32,653 nucleotides of DNA from an uncultured Bacteroidales bacterium (GTDB lineage: Bacteria; Bacteroidota; Bacteroidia; Bacteroidales; F082). Location of the stretch: contig CAMYYB010000020.1 in the NCBI GenBank assembly GCA_947303335.1, positions 1 to 32,653 of the forward strand. The letters run 5' to 3'. Shown piece by piece: positions 1-8,275 of the stretch. The translations under genes were made by a program, and so were the position numbers. The first letter of the stretch is position 1, and each line of letters starts with the position of its first letter. The notes under the pieces are model-generated. The model saw only the letters and a list, made by a program, of their open reading frames with translations, had not been told where the DNA came from and did not search any database.

Positions 1-1486
1 GAATCATCGTTGACATTTCTGGGTACTTCATCACCACATTGCCTTCGGCGAACTGATAAGGCAAGATGGCACAAGCCTCCACACCTTCAACCTCGGGCAT
101 CGAGTTCAGTTTATTCACCACCAAGTCGCGCGTCTTGACCGTCCGCGCATCGATGTAATACAGGTTCTTGTAGTTGTAACCCAAATCCTCGTTGGCAAGG
201 AATTCATATTGCCCCGTCACGACGAGCAGCATCGCCACGATGAACACATTCACCGCCACTTGAAGGCTCAATAGGAAAAGCTTCCAACGGCGTTTGTTCT
301 CACTGAAATTACGGATGGCCTGCCAAACGGGAACACGGGTGTAGAGCAAGCCAGGCACAACCACTGAAAGCGCGAAAATCACCACAATGACCAGCACGAT
401 GGTACGGATGCTTTTTTCAACTAACATGGTGGTGAAAGAAATTCCCAATAAATTAGTAATCAAATTACTTCCCGCAAGAATCAGCAAAGCCGCAAGCACC
501 AACGACAAAACAAGGTGAATGGCCGCCTCCTTGAGAAGCATCCCATAAATCTCACGACCGCCTGCACCGAAACACTTTCGGATGCCGATTTCCTTCGAGC
601 GTTTCACCATCGAGGAAATCACCACAAGAATATAGTTCATCAAGCTGATGAAAATCAGCAGGAAAGCCACAATGGAAAGCACTATGACGGTGTTGCGCAC
701 ATCGGGGTCGGAAGTATGCAGTTTGTTGAACGGAACCAGATGATAGCGCACTTCGTAACCTTCCTCTGTCTTTAGCTTCTCCAAATCCTGATGGGTGGAT
801 TGCATCTTGTAGATAGCTTCATCAAGCGAGTTTGGATCAACACCTTTTTGAAGTTTCACATAGCCGGTGTACATGTCATTGAAGACCCAGTTTTCCGTCG
901 ATTCCTTTTGGTAAATATTCAGCGAAAACATCACACCGAACGAAAACGAGCCGTTGGCGGGAAGGTCTTCAAACACTGCCTCCACCACATATTTGGTATT
1001 GTTGTTTTCTTGACTGATGAGTTTTCCGATGCTTTCGTTAATGCCACCCAATTTTTCGGCGAACGAACGCGAAATGGCGAGGCTTTCCTTGTTATTTAGC
1101 GCTTTCACGATGTCGCCGGCAAGGATAGGCTGTGAAAACACCTTGAAGAAACTGGTGTCGGCAATGATCGCCTTGCCTTTATAAACGATGTTGCCTTCTT
1201 CATCGACATAGTTGATGATACGGCTGCCTAAAACGATGCGCGTGGCTTCTTCCACGCCCGGCACCTCGGCCTTGAAACCTGGGGCCACAGCGCCGCTGAT
1301 GCGATTACCATCGTTGTGTTGGTCGCCCATGACCCACTCCGCCTTAATGAGATAGATGCGGTCCACATCCTTATAGAAGCTGTCGTAGGACAATTCGAAG
1401 CACACCTTGGCAATCAGCACGATGCCGATGGCGAGACCTATCCCGAGGGAGAGGATTTTGATGAGGTTATCGGAAAATCTATTCAT
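1..1486 (-). CDS. ABC transporter permease, MacB/FtsX type (partial, C-terminus off the left edge)
   Basis: This frame is open from the ATG at 1486 to the window edge, giving 495 codons without a stop. It begins MNRFSDNLIKIL and has a membrane segment at about residues 11-31. A long extracytoplasmic region resembling the MacB periplasmic core follows (residues about 35-260). Then comes an FtsX-type membrane domain with helices near 268-290, 320-340 and 355-375. The motif KEIGIRKCFGA near residue 298 is the cytoplasmic loop typical of Bacteroidetes MacB/FtsX permeases, where the ATPase subunit couples. Another helix starts near residue 405, so a second FtsX repeat probably lies beyond the edge; family members are about 780 residues. 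It sits 212 bases downstream of the TolC gene on the same strand, which suggests a tripartite efflux or export system. No ATPase or adaptor gene is visible here. The substrate is unknown. Confidence 0.85.
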   Translation of the reverse strand, partial: MNRFSDNLIKILSLGIGLAIGIVLIAKVCFELSYDSFYKDVDRIYLIKAEWVMGDQHNDGNRISGAVAPGFKAEVPGVEEATRIVLGSRIINYVDEEGNIVYKGKAIIADTSFFKVFSQPILAGDIVKALNNKESLAISRSFAEKLGGINESIGKLISQENNNTKYVVEAVFEDLPANGSFSFGVMFSLNIYQKESTENWVFNDMYTGYVKLQKGVDPNSLDEAIYKMQSTHQDLEKLKTEEGYEVRYHLVPFNKLHTSDPDVRNTVIVLSIVAFLLIFISLMNYILVVISSMVKRSKEIGIRKCFGAGGREIYGMLLKEAAIHLVLSLVLAALLILAGSNLITNLLGISFTTMLVEKSIRTIVLVIVVIFALSVVVPGLLYTRVPVWQAIRNFSENKRRWKLFLLSLQVAVNVFIVAMLLVVTGQYEFLANEDLGYNYKNLYYIDARTVKTRDLVVNKLNSMPEVEGVEACAILPYQFAEGNVVMKYPEMSTMI

Positions 1487-1523
1487 ATTGTTGATTGTTG
1501 ATTGTTTAATTGTTTAACTGTTG
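1487..1523. repeat. Short tandem heptad repeat in the permease leader
   Basis: On the plus strand the 7-mer ATTGTTG occurs at 1487 and 1494. It is followed by ATTGTTT at 1501 and 1509 and a variant, ACTGTTG, at 1517. The array directly abuts the permease start codon, so in its mRNA it would be an A/C-rich, unstructured leader (CAACAAT units). It may support translation initiation without a Shine-Dalgarno sequence, or be simple slippage-prone DNA. Confidence 0.6.
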
Positions 1524-1531
1524 ATGTGGGA

Positions 1532-1544
1532 TACACTTTGTGTA
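1532..1544. promoter_or_regulatory. 13-bp palindrome upstream of the permease
   Basis: TACAC-TTT-GTGTA is a perfect inverted repeat about 46 bases upstream of the permease start. It could be an operator or occur by chance. No promoter box exactly matching TAnnTTTG was found on the minus strand in this gap. Confidence 0.3.
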
Positions 1545-1698
1545 GAAATCGTTCAAAAATCTTGTATATAAAATCCTATAAAATCTCTTTTCTTGTCTTT
1601 CTCCTATTGTTTTTATTTATTGATTGATTTTTATTACCATTTTTGACAGATTTAGCTACGCTGAATACTGCGTATTTCTTGCGAAGCAATCCCAAAGG

Positions 1699-3048
1699 TT
1701 ACTGCTCAATATATGGTGTTCCTCCATAGTAATCAACTACACTATTTTTGATGAAGTATTGAAGTCGGGCATTGAGGTGTTCCGCAAGGGCATTAAGGTA
1801 GGTGTTTGAGGCGGTTTGGTATTCGATGGAAGAGATCAGACCTTGCTCGAAGCGCTTGGTGTTCAGCTCAAAGGCCTCTTGCTGCAACTCAGCACGGATA
1901 GCGGCTTGTCGCAGGGCATCGGCTGTACCATCGCGGTCGGCAATAGCTCTCCGCACCTCGGCCTCCACCGTCTGCAGGGTCTGTTCATAGTCAGCCCGAG
2001 CACGTTCGTAGGCATTCTTTTTCTTCGCAATGTTGGAGTGGTTTGAGAGGCGGTTGTAGATTGGGATACTCACGGACAGCTGGATATACTCGCCTCGGTT
2101 GTTCTTGATTTGATCAAAATAAGGTGTCGGCACATAGCCTTCCCTGCCCGGATAGGTAAAATAGCTCGACGACCAGCCACCATAGAGGGCAAGACGGGGC
2201 AACAGTTGCCAACGGGCGGTCTTCAAGGCGAGGCGGGCATTCTTCATCGTGCCCTCGGCCAAGGTGATTTCTGGAGACAATTGCTTGGCACGTTGGACAA
2301 ATTCAGAAACCGTTTCCGATGGGTCTGTTGGGCTCATCCCCACATCCAAACCTTCAATCTTCAGTGGTTCCTCGATAGGCCAGAACAATACATCCTTCAA
2401 GGTAATCATCGCGTTGTTGAGGTTGTTGCGGCAGGTGGTCAGCAGGTATTGTCGCTCAGCCAGATCGCTCCGCACCTGCACCACATCAGCGTGGGATTTC
2501 TGCCCTAATTTTTCCTGCCGCTCTGCCAGCCGCACCGCTGTTTCAGCTGTCGCCACCTGTCCCTTGAGGGCTTTCTCCAGCTCGGTATAGTACAGCACGT
2601 TGCAGTAGGCCTCCATCGTGGCGAGGCAAACCTGATCTTCCACCTGTTGCGCCTTAGTGAGCCCCATCTGCTGAGCCGTCTTCGTGATTTTCAGATTGTT
2701 GACAGCTTGGAAGCCGTTGAACAGCACGACACCTCCCGAAAGGCTGTAACCGTTATGGAACGAGGTGACCAAGCTATAGGTGTTGGTCTCGGGGTCGATG
2801 CTACGTCCGAAGTTGTAATAGGCACTGGTGCTACCGCTCACCTCAGGCGTAAAGGCATTCAGGATGGCATCGCGTCTGTCGATTTGCGCATCGCGGTTGT
2901 TGGCCTCTTGGATGCGCACCTTAGTAGAATGCTCCACTGCATAGCGCATGCAGGCTTTGAGGTCCATAGCGACGGTGTCCTGGGCCTTGAGATTACCCAA
3001 GGCACCCAGGACCGTCATCAAAACGAAAAAGTTATATTTAGCTTTCAT
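1699..3048 (-). CDS. TolC-family outer-membrane efflux protein
   Basis: This is an outer-membrane channel of the TolC/OEP family, the exit duct of tripartite efflux or type I-like export systems. I chose the ATG at 3048 (449 residues) because it gives a clean signal peptide, MKAKYNFFVLMTVLGALGNL, ending at LKAQ. An in-frame ATG 24 bases upstream would spoil that signal. After the signal come two OEP repeats rich in heptad-like helices, for example residues about 95-215 and 300-420. The phrase YNFGRSIDPETNTY, typical of Bacteroidetes TolC proteins, lies near residue 75. The length fits the family. The ABC permease follows on the same strand, so the two probably work together. The substrate cannot be read from sequence. 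Confidence 0.92.
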   Translation of the reverse strand: MKAKYNFFVLMTVLGALGNLKAQDTVAMDLKACMRYAVEHSTKVRIQEANNRDAQIDRRDAILNAFTPEVSGSTSAYYNFGRSIDPETNTYSLVTSFHNGYSLSGGVVLFNGFQAVNNLKITKTAQQMGLTKAQQVEDQVCLATMEAYCNVLYYTELEKALKGQVATAETAVRLAERQEKLGQKSHADVVQVRSDLAERQYLLTTCRNNLNNAMITLKDVLFWPIEEPLKIEGLDVGMSPTDPSETVSEFVQRAKQLSPEITLAEGTMKNARLALKTARWQLLPRLALYGGWSSSYFTYPGREGYVPTPYFDQIKNNRGEYIQLSVSIPIYNRLSNHSNIAKKKNAYERARADYEQTLQTVEAEVRRAIADRDGTADALRQAAIRAELQQEAFELNTKRFEQGLISSIEYQTASNTYLNALAEHLNARLQYFIKNSVVDYYGGTPYIEQ

Positions 3049-3146
3049 AGAACAATTTTGAATTACACGCAAAATGGTATAGCATATTTTGTGCCAAAAT
3101 CACAAAACTCTAATAATCAATAATTTGAAAAACAAACAATCTTGAA

Positions 3147-3190
3147 GAGTGTAAAAAAACTTTACAGTGAGTGTAAAGGTTCTTTACATT
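3147..3190. promoter_or_regulatory. Operator-like array: four alternating TGTAAA/TTTACA half-sites at 11-bp period
   Basis: TGTAAA (3150-3155), TTTACA (3161-3166), TGTAAA (3172-3177) and TTTACA (3183-3188) are each separated by exactly 5 bases. The array can also be read as two 22-bp direct repeats (3147-3168 and 3169-3190), each starting GAGTGTAAA and containing CTTTACA, with the differences mostly in the spacers. The 11-bp period places all half-sites on one DNA face. The array lies in the divergent gap between the TolC gene and the C10 peptidase, about 60 bases upstream of the peptidase -7 box. A DNA-binding regulator is likely; its identity is unknown. Confidence 0.7.
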
Positions 3191-3218
3191 GGAGATTCCT
3201 TATGCTCCAAAAACGAAG

Positions 3219-3256
3219 TTTTTTTTCCCATTATCTGAAACAACTTACTATTTTTG
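3219..3256 (+). promoter_or_regulatory. Putative promoter of the C10 peptidase operon
   Basis: TATTTTTG at 3249-3256 matches the Bacteroidetes -7 box TAnnTTTG. It is preceded by a run of eight T and CCCA (3219-3230), near where the -33 element is expected. The start codon at 3274 follows 17 bases after the box. This supports using that ATG instead of an upstream TTG in the same frame. A nearly identical arrangement precedes the gene at 29253. Confidence 0.65.
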
Positions 3257-3273
3257 CACAAATTTTATTCCTC

Positions 3274-5922
3274 ATGAGAAAATTCTCCTTACTAATTGCA
3301 TCCATCCTTATCATAGGACAGGCCTTTGCCCAAAGAGCAGTCGCTTTAGACGAAACCTCTGCTCGTAAAATGGCATCTGCTTTTGCTACCTCACAGGGTT
3401 TCAGTCCACAAACCTTACAACTGGTTTCAGCCTCTCAAGTCTTCGTGTACAACATCGGTTCACAGGGCTTTGTCATCATCTCAGGCAACACCATACTCCC
3501 ACCCGTTTTGGGCTGGTCGGACCAAGGCAACTTTCCCGACATGACTGATGCGCCTGACAACTTTGCTTCATGGATGAACCATTACAGCGCGATGATTGAC
3601 TACGCTGCTGAAAATGGTTTACAGCCTGAAGCAACGGTGCAACTTCAATGGGATGAAGCAGAACGAGGCATATTTGGCTCACGCGACGCAAATACCGTCA
3701 ATCCTTTGGTCGACACACGCTGGAACCAAGACTGCTACTACAACGAATACTGTCCCGCTACCCAGGGCGGAGGCTGGTGGGGTGGAGGTCCCTGCGGACA
3801 TGTATACGCGGGTTGTGTGGCTTGCGCAATGGCCCAAGTGATGAAATATTGGGACTACCCCACCACAGGCTTCGGCTCACACAGCTACACCCATAGCCAA
3901 TACGGCGAACAGAGCGCCAACTTTGCAGCCACCACTTACCAATGGGCCAATATGCCCAACGAGGTATGGAGCCACAATGACCCTGTTGCCACATTGATGT
4001 ACCATTGCGGCGTAAGTGTCGATATGAATTACTCAGCCTCGGGAAGCGGAGCTATGTCCCAGGATGTGGAAACTGCCATGCGTTCCTATTTCGGCTATTG
4101 CGGTGCCAAATACCGCATGAAAAGCAGCTACAGCGACGAGAATTGGATTGCCATGCTGAAGGCTGAGCTCGACCTGTCACATCCTATATATTATTCAGGC
4201 GCCAACGGCGACAGTGGGCACGCTTTCGTCTGTGACGGTTACGACAACAACGACCGGATGCACTTCAACTTCGGATGGAGCGGGAGCGGCGACGGTTACT
4301 ACACAACATACGACGTGAACGGCTTCAATCAAGGCCAAGCCGTGGTGGGCAACCTCTTCCCCGTCAGCATACAAGCCGACGAAAACGGCATCATTTATGT
4401 GAGTGAAGACGGTACAGGTGACGGCTCCTCGTGGAGCAACGCCACCAATAAGTTGCAATTCGCTTCCACTCTTTCCAGTAGTGATGCCACAAGGGTCTGG
4501 GTAAAAACCGGCACTTATTATGGCGACACCACCGATGCCGAAGGAGCTTTTTATATCACGCCGAGTAACCGCGTCTACGGTGGTTTTGAGGGCAACGAGG
4601 CTCCCGACTTCGACCTCTCGCTGAGGGAATTTGAGAAATGTCCCACCATCCTTGACGGACAAGGGGCAAGGCGAGTGCTCATGCAAGACCAAGCCTTTAA
4701 CTCCGCCTCCATTGCCATTTGGGATGGTTTCATCATCCAAAACGGAAATGCCAGCAGCGGCGCAGGCGTTTACTTGAACAACTATTCAACGCTCTCCAAC
4801 TGCAACATTATCGATAACGAAGCCAGTACGTACGGTGGAGGAGCATACATCAATTCAACGGGAGGCACTTCTCATGTCACCCTCAACAATTGCCGTATTA
4901 TGGACAATATAGCTTCGATGGGTGGCGGCGTATGCGACCGTATCGGTGTCAGTTACACCAACTGCCGCATCAGCAACAACACTGCCTCCACGAAAGGAGG
5001 CGGCATATATCTTTATAATAATACAGAGCCCGTACTGAAAAACTGCATCATCAGTAACAACACCGCCAACAACGCCGGTGGTATGTATGCCAGAGGTCGG
5101 TTCACTGCCTACAACTGCGACTTCGTTATGAATCTCGCCACAGAGAGTGTAGGAGGCATTTATCATGAGAACAGCCACAACAAATACTACAACTGCATCG
5201 TTTGGGGCAATATGGCCAACAGCCTGCCCAACCAATTCGCCGGACTGAGCGACTTTGAATACTCAGCCGTGTGTGGTATTGTCAATGGTTCTGACAATTA
5301 CAACATTCCTGTTGAGAATAACGGTGATGAACCTGGAGTCTATGTACGTTTCAATCATCCTGCTTCAGGAGCAGGAGCCAATCACCACAACGAAGACTGG
5401 AGCCTAAAGCCACGAAGCATCTGCCTCAACGCAGGCAAGCCCAACACCACAGGTTTGGGAGCCACTGATATTGCCGGTAATCCTCGCATTCAAAAAGGTC
5501 GTGTGGAAATCGGCGCCTACGAGAGCTGCGCCTCGCTCGCCAAGATTGAAGATGCTTGCTATGAAAGTGAGTTGTATTGGTTCTTCAACAGACCTTTGAC
5601 AGAGTCTGGATATTACACCCAGGTCATCGAAAGTACAGGATGTGACAGCGTTGTCGGCCTCACTTTGATGATACTCGACGGGGTGGCCGAAGCCTCAGAT
5701 ACGGATATTCAAGTGTGGCCCAATCCAACAAATGGCACTATATTCATCCAGACTGACGCTATTATTAATAGGGTGGAAGTCTTTAACCTTACGGGACAAT
5801 GTGTACTTCAAGTTGAAAAGACCGAAGCCATCGACATAAATCATCTTGAGAAAGGAGTTTATTTCCTGATTCTCAGCGACAGAAACGGGAAGAAATCCAT
5901 CACAAAAATCATCAAAGAATAA
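3274..5922 (+). CDS. Secreted C10 (streptopain-like) cysteine peptidase with beta-helix domain and T9SS sorting tail
   Basis: The 882-residue product starts with signal peptide MRKFSLLIASILIIGQAFAQ. The frame is open upstream to 3142, but the promoter box and signal peptide favour 3274. A propeptide like that of SpeB covers about residues 22-125. The peptidase domain carries nucleophile Cys181 in GCVACAMAQVMKYW and His316 in GHAFVCDGY, followed by HFNFGWSGSGDGYY. Family C10 degrades proteins outside the cell. From about residue 370 comes a right-handed beta-helix with repeated GGG and NN(T/I)A turns (about 490-630), then the phrase DIAGNPRIQKGRVEIGAYE common in such proteins. The tail, about 809-882, with WPNPTNG and LEKGVYFL, is a type A T9SS sorting domain. 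msrA starts 5 bases after the stop. The predicted protein is exported and anchored or released at the surface. Substrates are unknown. Confidence 0.92.
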   Translation: MRKFSLLIASILIIGQAFAQRAVALDETSARKMASAFATSQGFSPQTLQLVSASQVFVYNIGSQGFVIISGNTILPPVLGWSDQGNFPDMTDAPDNFASWMNHYSAMIDYAAENGLQPEATVQLQWDEAERGIFGSRDANTVNPLVDTRWNQDCYYNEYCPATQGGGWWGGGPCGHVYAGCVACAMAQVMKYWDYPTTGFGSHSYTHSQYGEQSANFAATTYQWANMPNEVWSHNDPVATLMYHCGVSVDMNYSASGSGAMSQDVETAMRSYFGYCGAKYRMKSSYSDENWIAMLKAELDLSHPIYYSGANGDSGHAFVCDGYDNNDRMHFNFGWSGSGDGYYTTYDVNGFNQGQAVVGNLFPVSIQADENGIIYVSEDGTGDGSSWSNATNKLQFASTLSSSDATRVWVKTGTYYGDTTDAEGAFYITPSNRVYGGFEGNEAPDFDLSLREFEKCPTILDGQGARRVLMQDQAFNSASIAIWDGFIIQNGNASSGAGVYLNNYSTLSNCNIIDNEASTYGGGAYINSTGGTSHVTLNNCRIMDNIASMGGGVCDRIGVSYTNCRISNNTASTKGGGIYLYNNTEPVLKNCIISNNTANNAGGMYARGRFTAYNCDFVMNLATESVGGIYHENSHNKYYNCIVWGNMANSLPNQFAGLSDFEYSAVCGIVNGSDNYNIPVENNGDEPGVYVRFNHPASGAGANHHNEDWSLKPRSICLNAGKPNTTGLGATDIAGNPRIQKGRVEIGAYESCASLAKIEDACYESELYWFFNRPLTESGYYTQVIESTGCDSVVGLTLMILDGVAEASDTDIQVWPNPTNGTIFIQTDAIINRVEVFNLTGQCVLQVEKTEAIDINHLEKGVYFLILSDRNGKKSITKIIKE

Positions 5923-5927
5923 CGACA

Positions 5928-6410
5928 ATGAAGAAAGCCTATTTCTCAGCAGGTTGCTTTTGGGGCGTGGAATATTATTTCAAGCGTCTCAAGGGTGTGA
6001 CGAAGACCGCCGTCGGCTTTATGGGCGGTGATATCGAGAACCCGAGTTACAAGCAAGTGAAAACTGGAATGACGGGACATCTGGAGACCATCGAGGTGGA
6101 ATATGACCCCGCACTCGTCTCCTATGAAGCCTTGGTGCGCTATTTCTTTGAAATCCATGATTTCGAGCAAGTTGACGGACAAGGCATTGATATCGGAACG
6201 CAATATCTTTCAGCCATTTGGTTCAACGATACCGAGGAGCGCGACATAGCTATCCGGGTATTCGGCGAACTGATGCAAATGGGTTATCATCCTGCCACCC
6301 AAATCCGTGCAGCGATGCCCTTCTATCAAGCCGAAGATTATCATCAGGATTATTTGGACCTACGACAGGAAACGCCTGAGTGTCATGTGTATCGGAAAAT
6401 CTTTGATTGA
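5928..6410 (+). CDS. msrA: Peptide-methionine (S)-S-oxide reductase MsrA
   Basis: MsrA reduces methionine-S-sulfoxide in proteins and free methionine, repairing oxidative damage. The 160-residue protein begins MKKAYFSAGCFWGVE, with catalytic Cys10 in the invariant GCFWG motif. The conserved GIDIGTQYLSAIW segment and the FYQAEDYHQDYL segment follow. Cys152 near the C-terminus could act as the resolving cysteine. There is no signal peptide, so it should be cytoplasmic, unlike its two exported neighbours. It sits 5 bases after the C10 peptidase gene, and the CotH gene begins 2 bases after its stop. Co-transcription of the three is therefore likely. The length is slightly short for the family but all core motifs are present. 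Confidence 0.96.
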   Translation: MKKAYFSAGCFWGVEYYFKRLKGVTKTAVGFMGGDIENPSYKQVKTGMTGHLETIEVEYDPALVSYEALVRYFFEIHDFEQVDGQGIDIGTQYLSAIWFNDTEERDIAIRVFGELMQMGYHPATQIRAAMPFYQAEDYHQDYLDLRQETPECHVYRKIFD

Positions 6411-6412
6411 CT

Positions 6413-8245
6413 ATGGGAAATCCATTCAGAACGAGTTGTATTGCCATATTTGTTCTGATAGCTTTAGCTAAAGCGTCATTCTCACAAGAAATCGTGTTTT
6501 CCCAACCGGGCGGTTTCTACGACAACGCTTTCCTGCTTTCTCTTTCCTGTTCAACCGACGGTTGTTCCATCCATTATACCGTCAACGGCAACACACCGAC
6601 TGCCCATGATTTGACCTACAATTCGCCGATAGCATTGGATGAAAGCCTTTTCCCGTCCTCAAATATCTACACCATCGTAAACTGTCCCGAAAACGAGTGG
6701 TTTCTGCCTGATTCCATTCAAAAATGCATCGTCATACGGGCTGCCGCTTTTGATGAAACTGGCAATCAGATAGGCAAGGTGGTCACCAACACCTATCTCA
6801 TCCAATCGCTCGGCTGCAATACGCATGGTCTCCCTGTGGTTTCCCTTTGTGCCGACTCACTGGATTTGTTTGACTATGAGAGAGGCATCTTTGTCCCTGG
6901 AGTCACCTTTGACCCGTCAAATCCCAATGAGACAGGAAATTACTATCAGTCGGGACGAGAATGGGAAAGGCCCATGAACATTGAGTTTTATGAGTTGGAC
7001 AACACAGGCATCAACCAACAAGCCGGTCTAAGGACACACGGGGGAAATGGACGCGGCATCCAACAAAAGTGCATGAAAATCTATGCACGCAATGAATACG
7101 GCAAGAAGAGGTTCAAGCATAAGTTCTTTGAGTCCATCACCGATACCAGTTTCAAGCATCTCGTGCTCAAACCCTTAACAGCCACATGGTTCCGCGCAGG
7201 AGTCAACGACCACATCTGCAACCAGATAGCCTCTCAACTGAATTTAGAAACGCTGGCTTCGAGACCCGTCGCATTCTATCTCAACGGGGAATACTGGGGT
7301 ATCTATTTTATCCACGAGAAGCCCGACGAGCGTTACCTGGAGACCCATTGCCATGTTGACATTGAGAATGTCAATCTCATTGAGAGCTGGTGGGGAGAAT
7401 GCGAGGCCGGAACCAATGACAGTTTCTTGGAACTGTATGATTACATATACAACAACGACTTCGCCGACCCTGAGGCATATACGTATGTGGCCAGCCGTAT
7501 CGATATTGACAACTTCATCGACTACCAAATCTTCGAGATATTCACCGCCAACCTTGACTGGCCTGCCAACAACATGCGTTGCTGGCAGGAAGGCGACGGT
7601 CGGTGGCGATGGATTTTCTTCGACGGCGACATCGCCCTGATAAAGAAAGAATTCGATGCCTTTGCCAATGCGACCTACGACGGACCGCAGGCTTATCCCT
7701 CAAATTCAAGGGCGACCCTCTTCCTCAGGAAACTGATACAGAACGAAACTTTCGAGGCTGCTTTCATCAACCGTTTCAATCAACTCCTTCATTCGGCACT
7801 TGCTCACGAAAGCACAAAACCATTCACTGATAACGCCCTTGAAACCCTTAAAGGCGAAATGCCTAACCAAGTGGCCCGTTTCGGCAATCCCGAAAGCGCA
7901 GAACTTTGGGAAGGTCACGTCAGATACCTCGACGAATTTCTCTCACTAAGAGCCAATTATATCTATGAACAACTTGGTGAATACTATCTGTCAGACGAAT
8001 ACGAGCTCACCATCGATGCCATCTATCCCTCTCCAGCACAGGATGAAATCCGGGTTCAAGTGCATTCAGACAAAACCATCCTGACTGACATTCAAATATT
8101 TGACATCAATGGAAGGCTACTACATACTACGCCTTCTGCCATTGGAATAGGCGAAACAGAAGTCACGCTTCCTATCCATCTGGAATCTGGTGTTTATGTA
8201 GTAAAAATCAGGCACGAGTCATTGGCGTTTGTAGTTATTCGATAA
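6413..8245 (+). CDS. CotH kinase-family secreted protein with T9SS sorting tail
   Basis: The 610-residue product uses the ATG at 6413; a TTG six bases earlier overlaps the msrA stop and is less likely. A signal peptide ends near SFSQ. A chitobiase/hexosaminidase C-terminal-like beta domain follows (about 25-130, with GGFYDNAFLLSLSC and IHYTVNGNTPT). The CotH fold spans about 140-500: HGGNGRGIQQKCMKIYAR, NGEYWGIYFIHEKP, then NLDWPANN and FFDGD. CotH proteins in Bacillus are atypical spore-coat protein kinases. By family comparison Asp382 with Asn386/387 and Asp404/Asp406 sit where the catalytic and metal-binding residues are expected. Residues about 532-610, with IYPSPAQDEIRV and LESGVYVVKI, form a T9SS type A tail. 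A secreted kinase role is inference; a structural role is possible. The last codons lie inside a large hairpin. Confidence 0.88.
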   Translation: MGNPFRTSCIAIFVLIALAKASFSQEIVFSQPGGFYDNAFLLSLSCSTDGCSIHYTVNGNTPTAHDLTYNSPIALDESLFPSSNIYTIVNCPENEWFLPDSIQKCIVIRAAAFDETGNQIGKVVTNTYLIQSLGCNTHGLPVVSLCADSLDLFDYERGIFVPGVTFDPSNPNETGNYYQSGREWERPMNIEFYELDNTGINQQAGLRTHGGNGRGIQQKCMKIYARNEYGKKRFKHKFFESITDTSFKHLVLKPLTATWFRAGVNDHICNQIASQLNLETLASRPVAFYLNGEYWGIYFIHEKPDERYLETHCHVDIENVNLIESWWGECEAGTNDSFLELYDYIYNNDFADPEAYTYVASRIDIDNFIDYQIFEIFTANLDWPANNMRCWQEGDGRWRWIFFDGDIALIKKEFDAFANATYDGPQAYPSNSRATLFLRKLIQNETFEAAFINRFNQLLHSALAHESTKPFTDNALETLKGEMPNQVARFGNPESAELWEGHVRYLDEFLSLRANYIYEQLGEYYLSDEYELTIDAIYPSPAQDEIRVQVHSDKTILTDIQIFDINGRLLHTTPSAIGIGETEVTLPIHLESGVYVVKIRHESLAFVVIR

Positions 8246-8275
8246 ACTACAAGGGCAATCACTCGTGCCTTATTC
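8210..8275 (+). terminator. Nested hairpin spanning the cotH stop codon, probable terminator
   Basis: The outer stem is AGGCACGAGT (8210-8219) with ACTCGTGCCT (8261-8270), extended by ATTG/CAAT with one C:C mismatch. The inner stem is TTGTAGTT (8229-8236) with AACTACAA (8245-8252), enclosing an 8-base loop. The TAA stop (8243-8245) lies at the apex. A pyrimidine-rich stretch ending in TTTT follows the stem. The structure overlaps the last twelve codons of the CotH gene and should end the three-gene transcript. Confidence 0.75.

Noticed and set aside
3142..3273. Upstream extension of the C10 peptidase frame
   Set aside because: The extension contains the half-site array and the promoter box, starts with TTG, and would bury the signal peptide 44 residues inside the protein.
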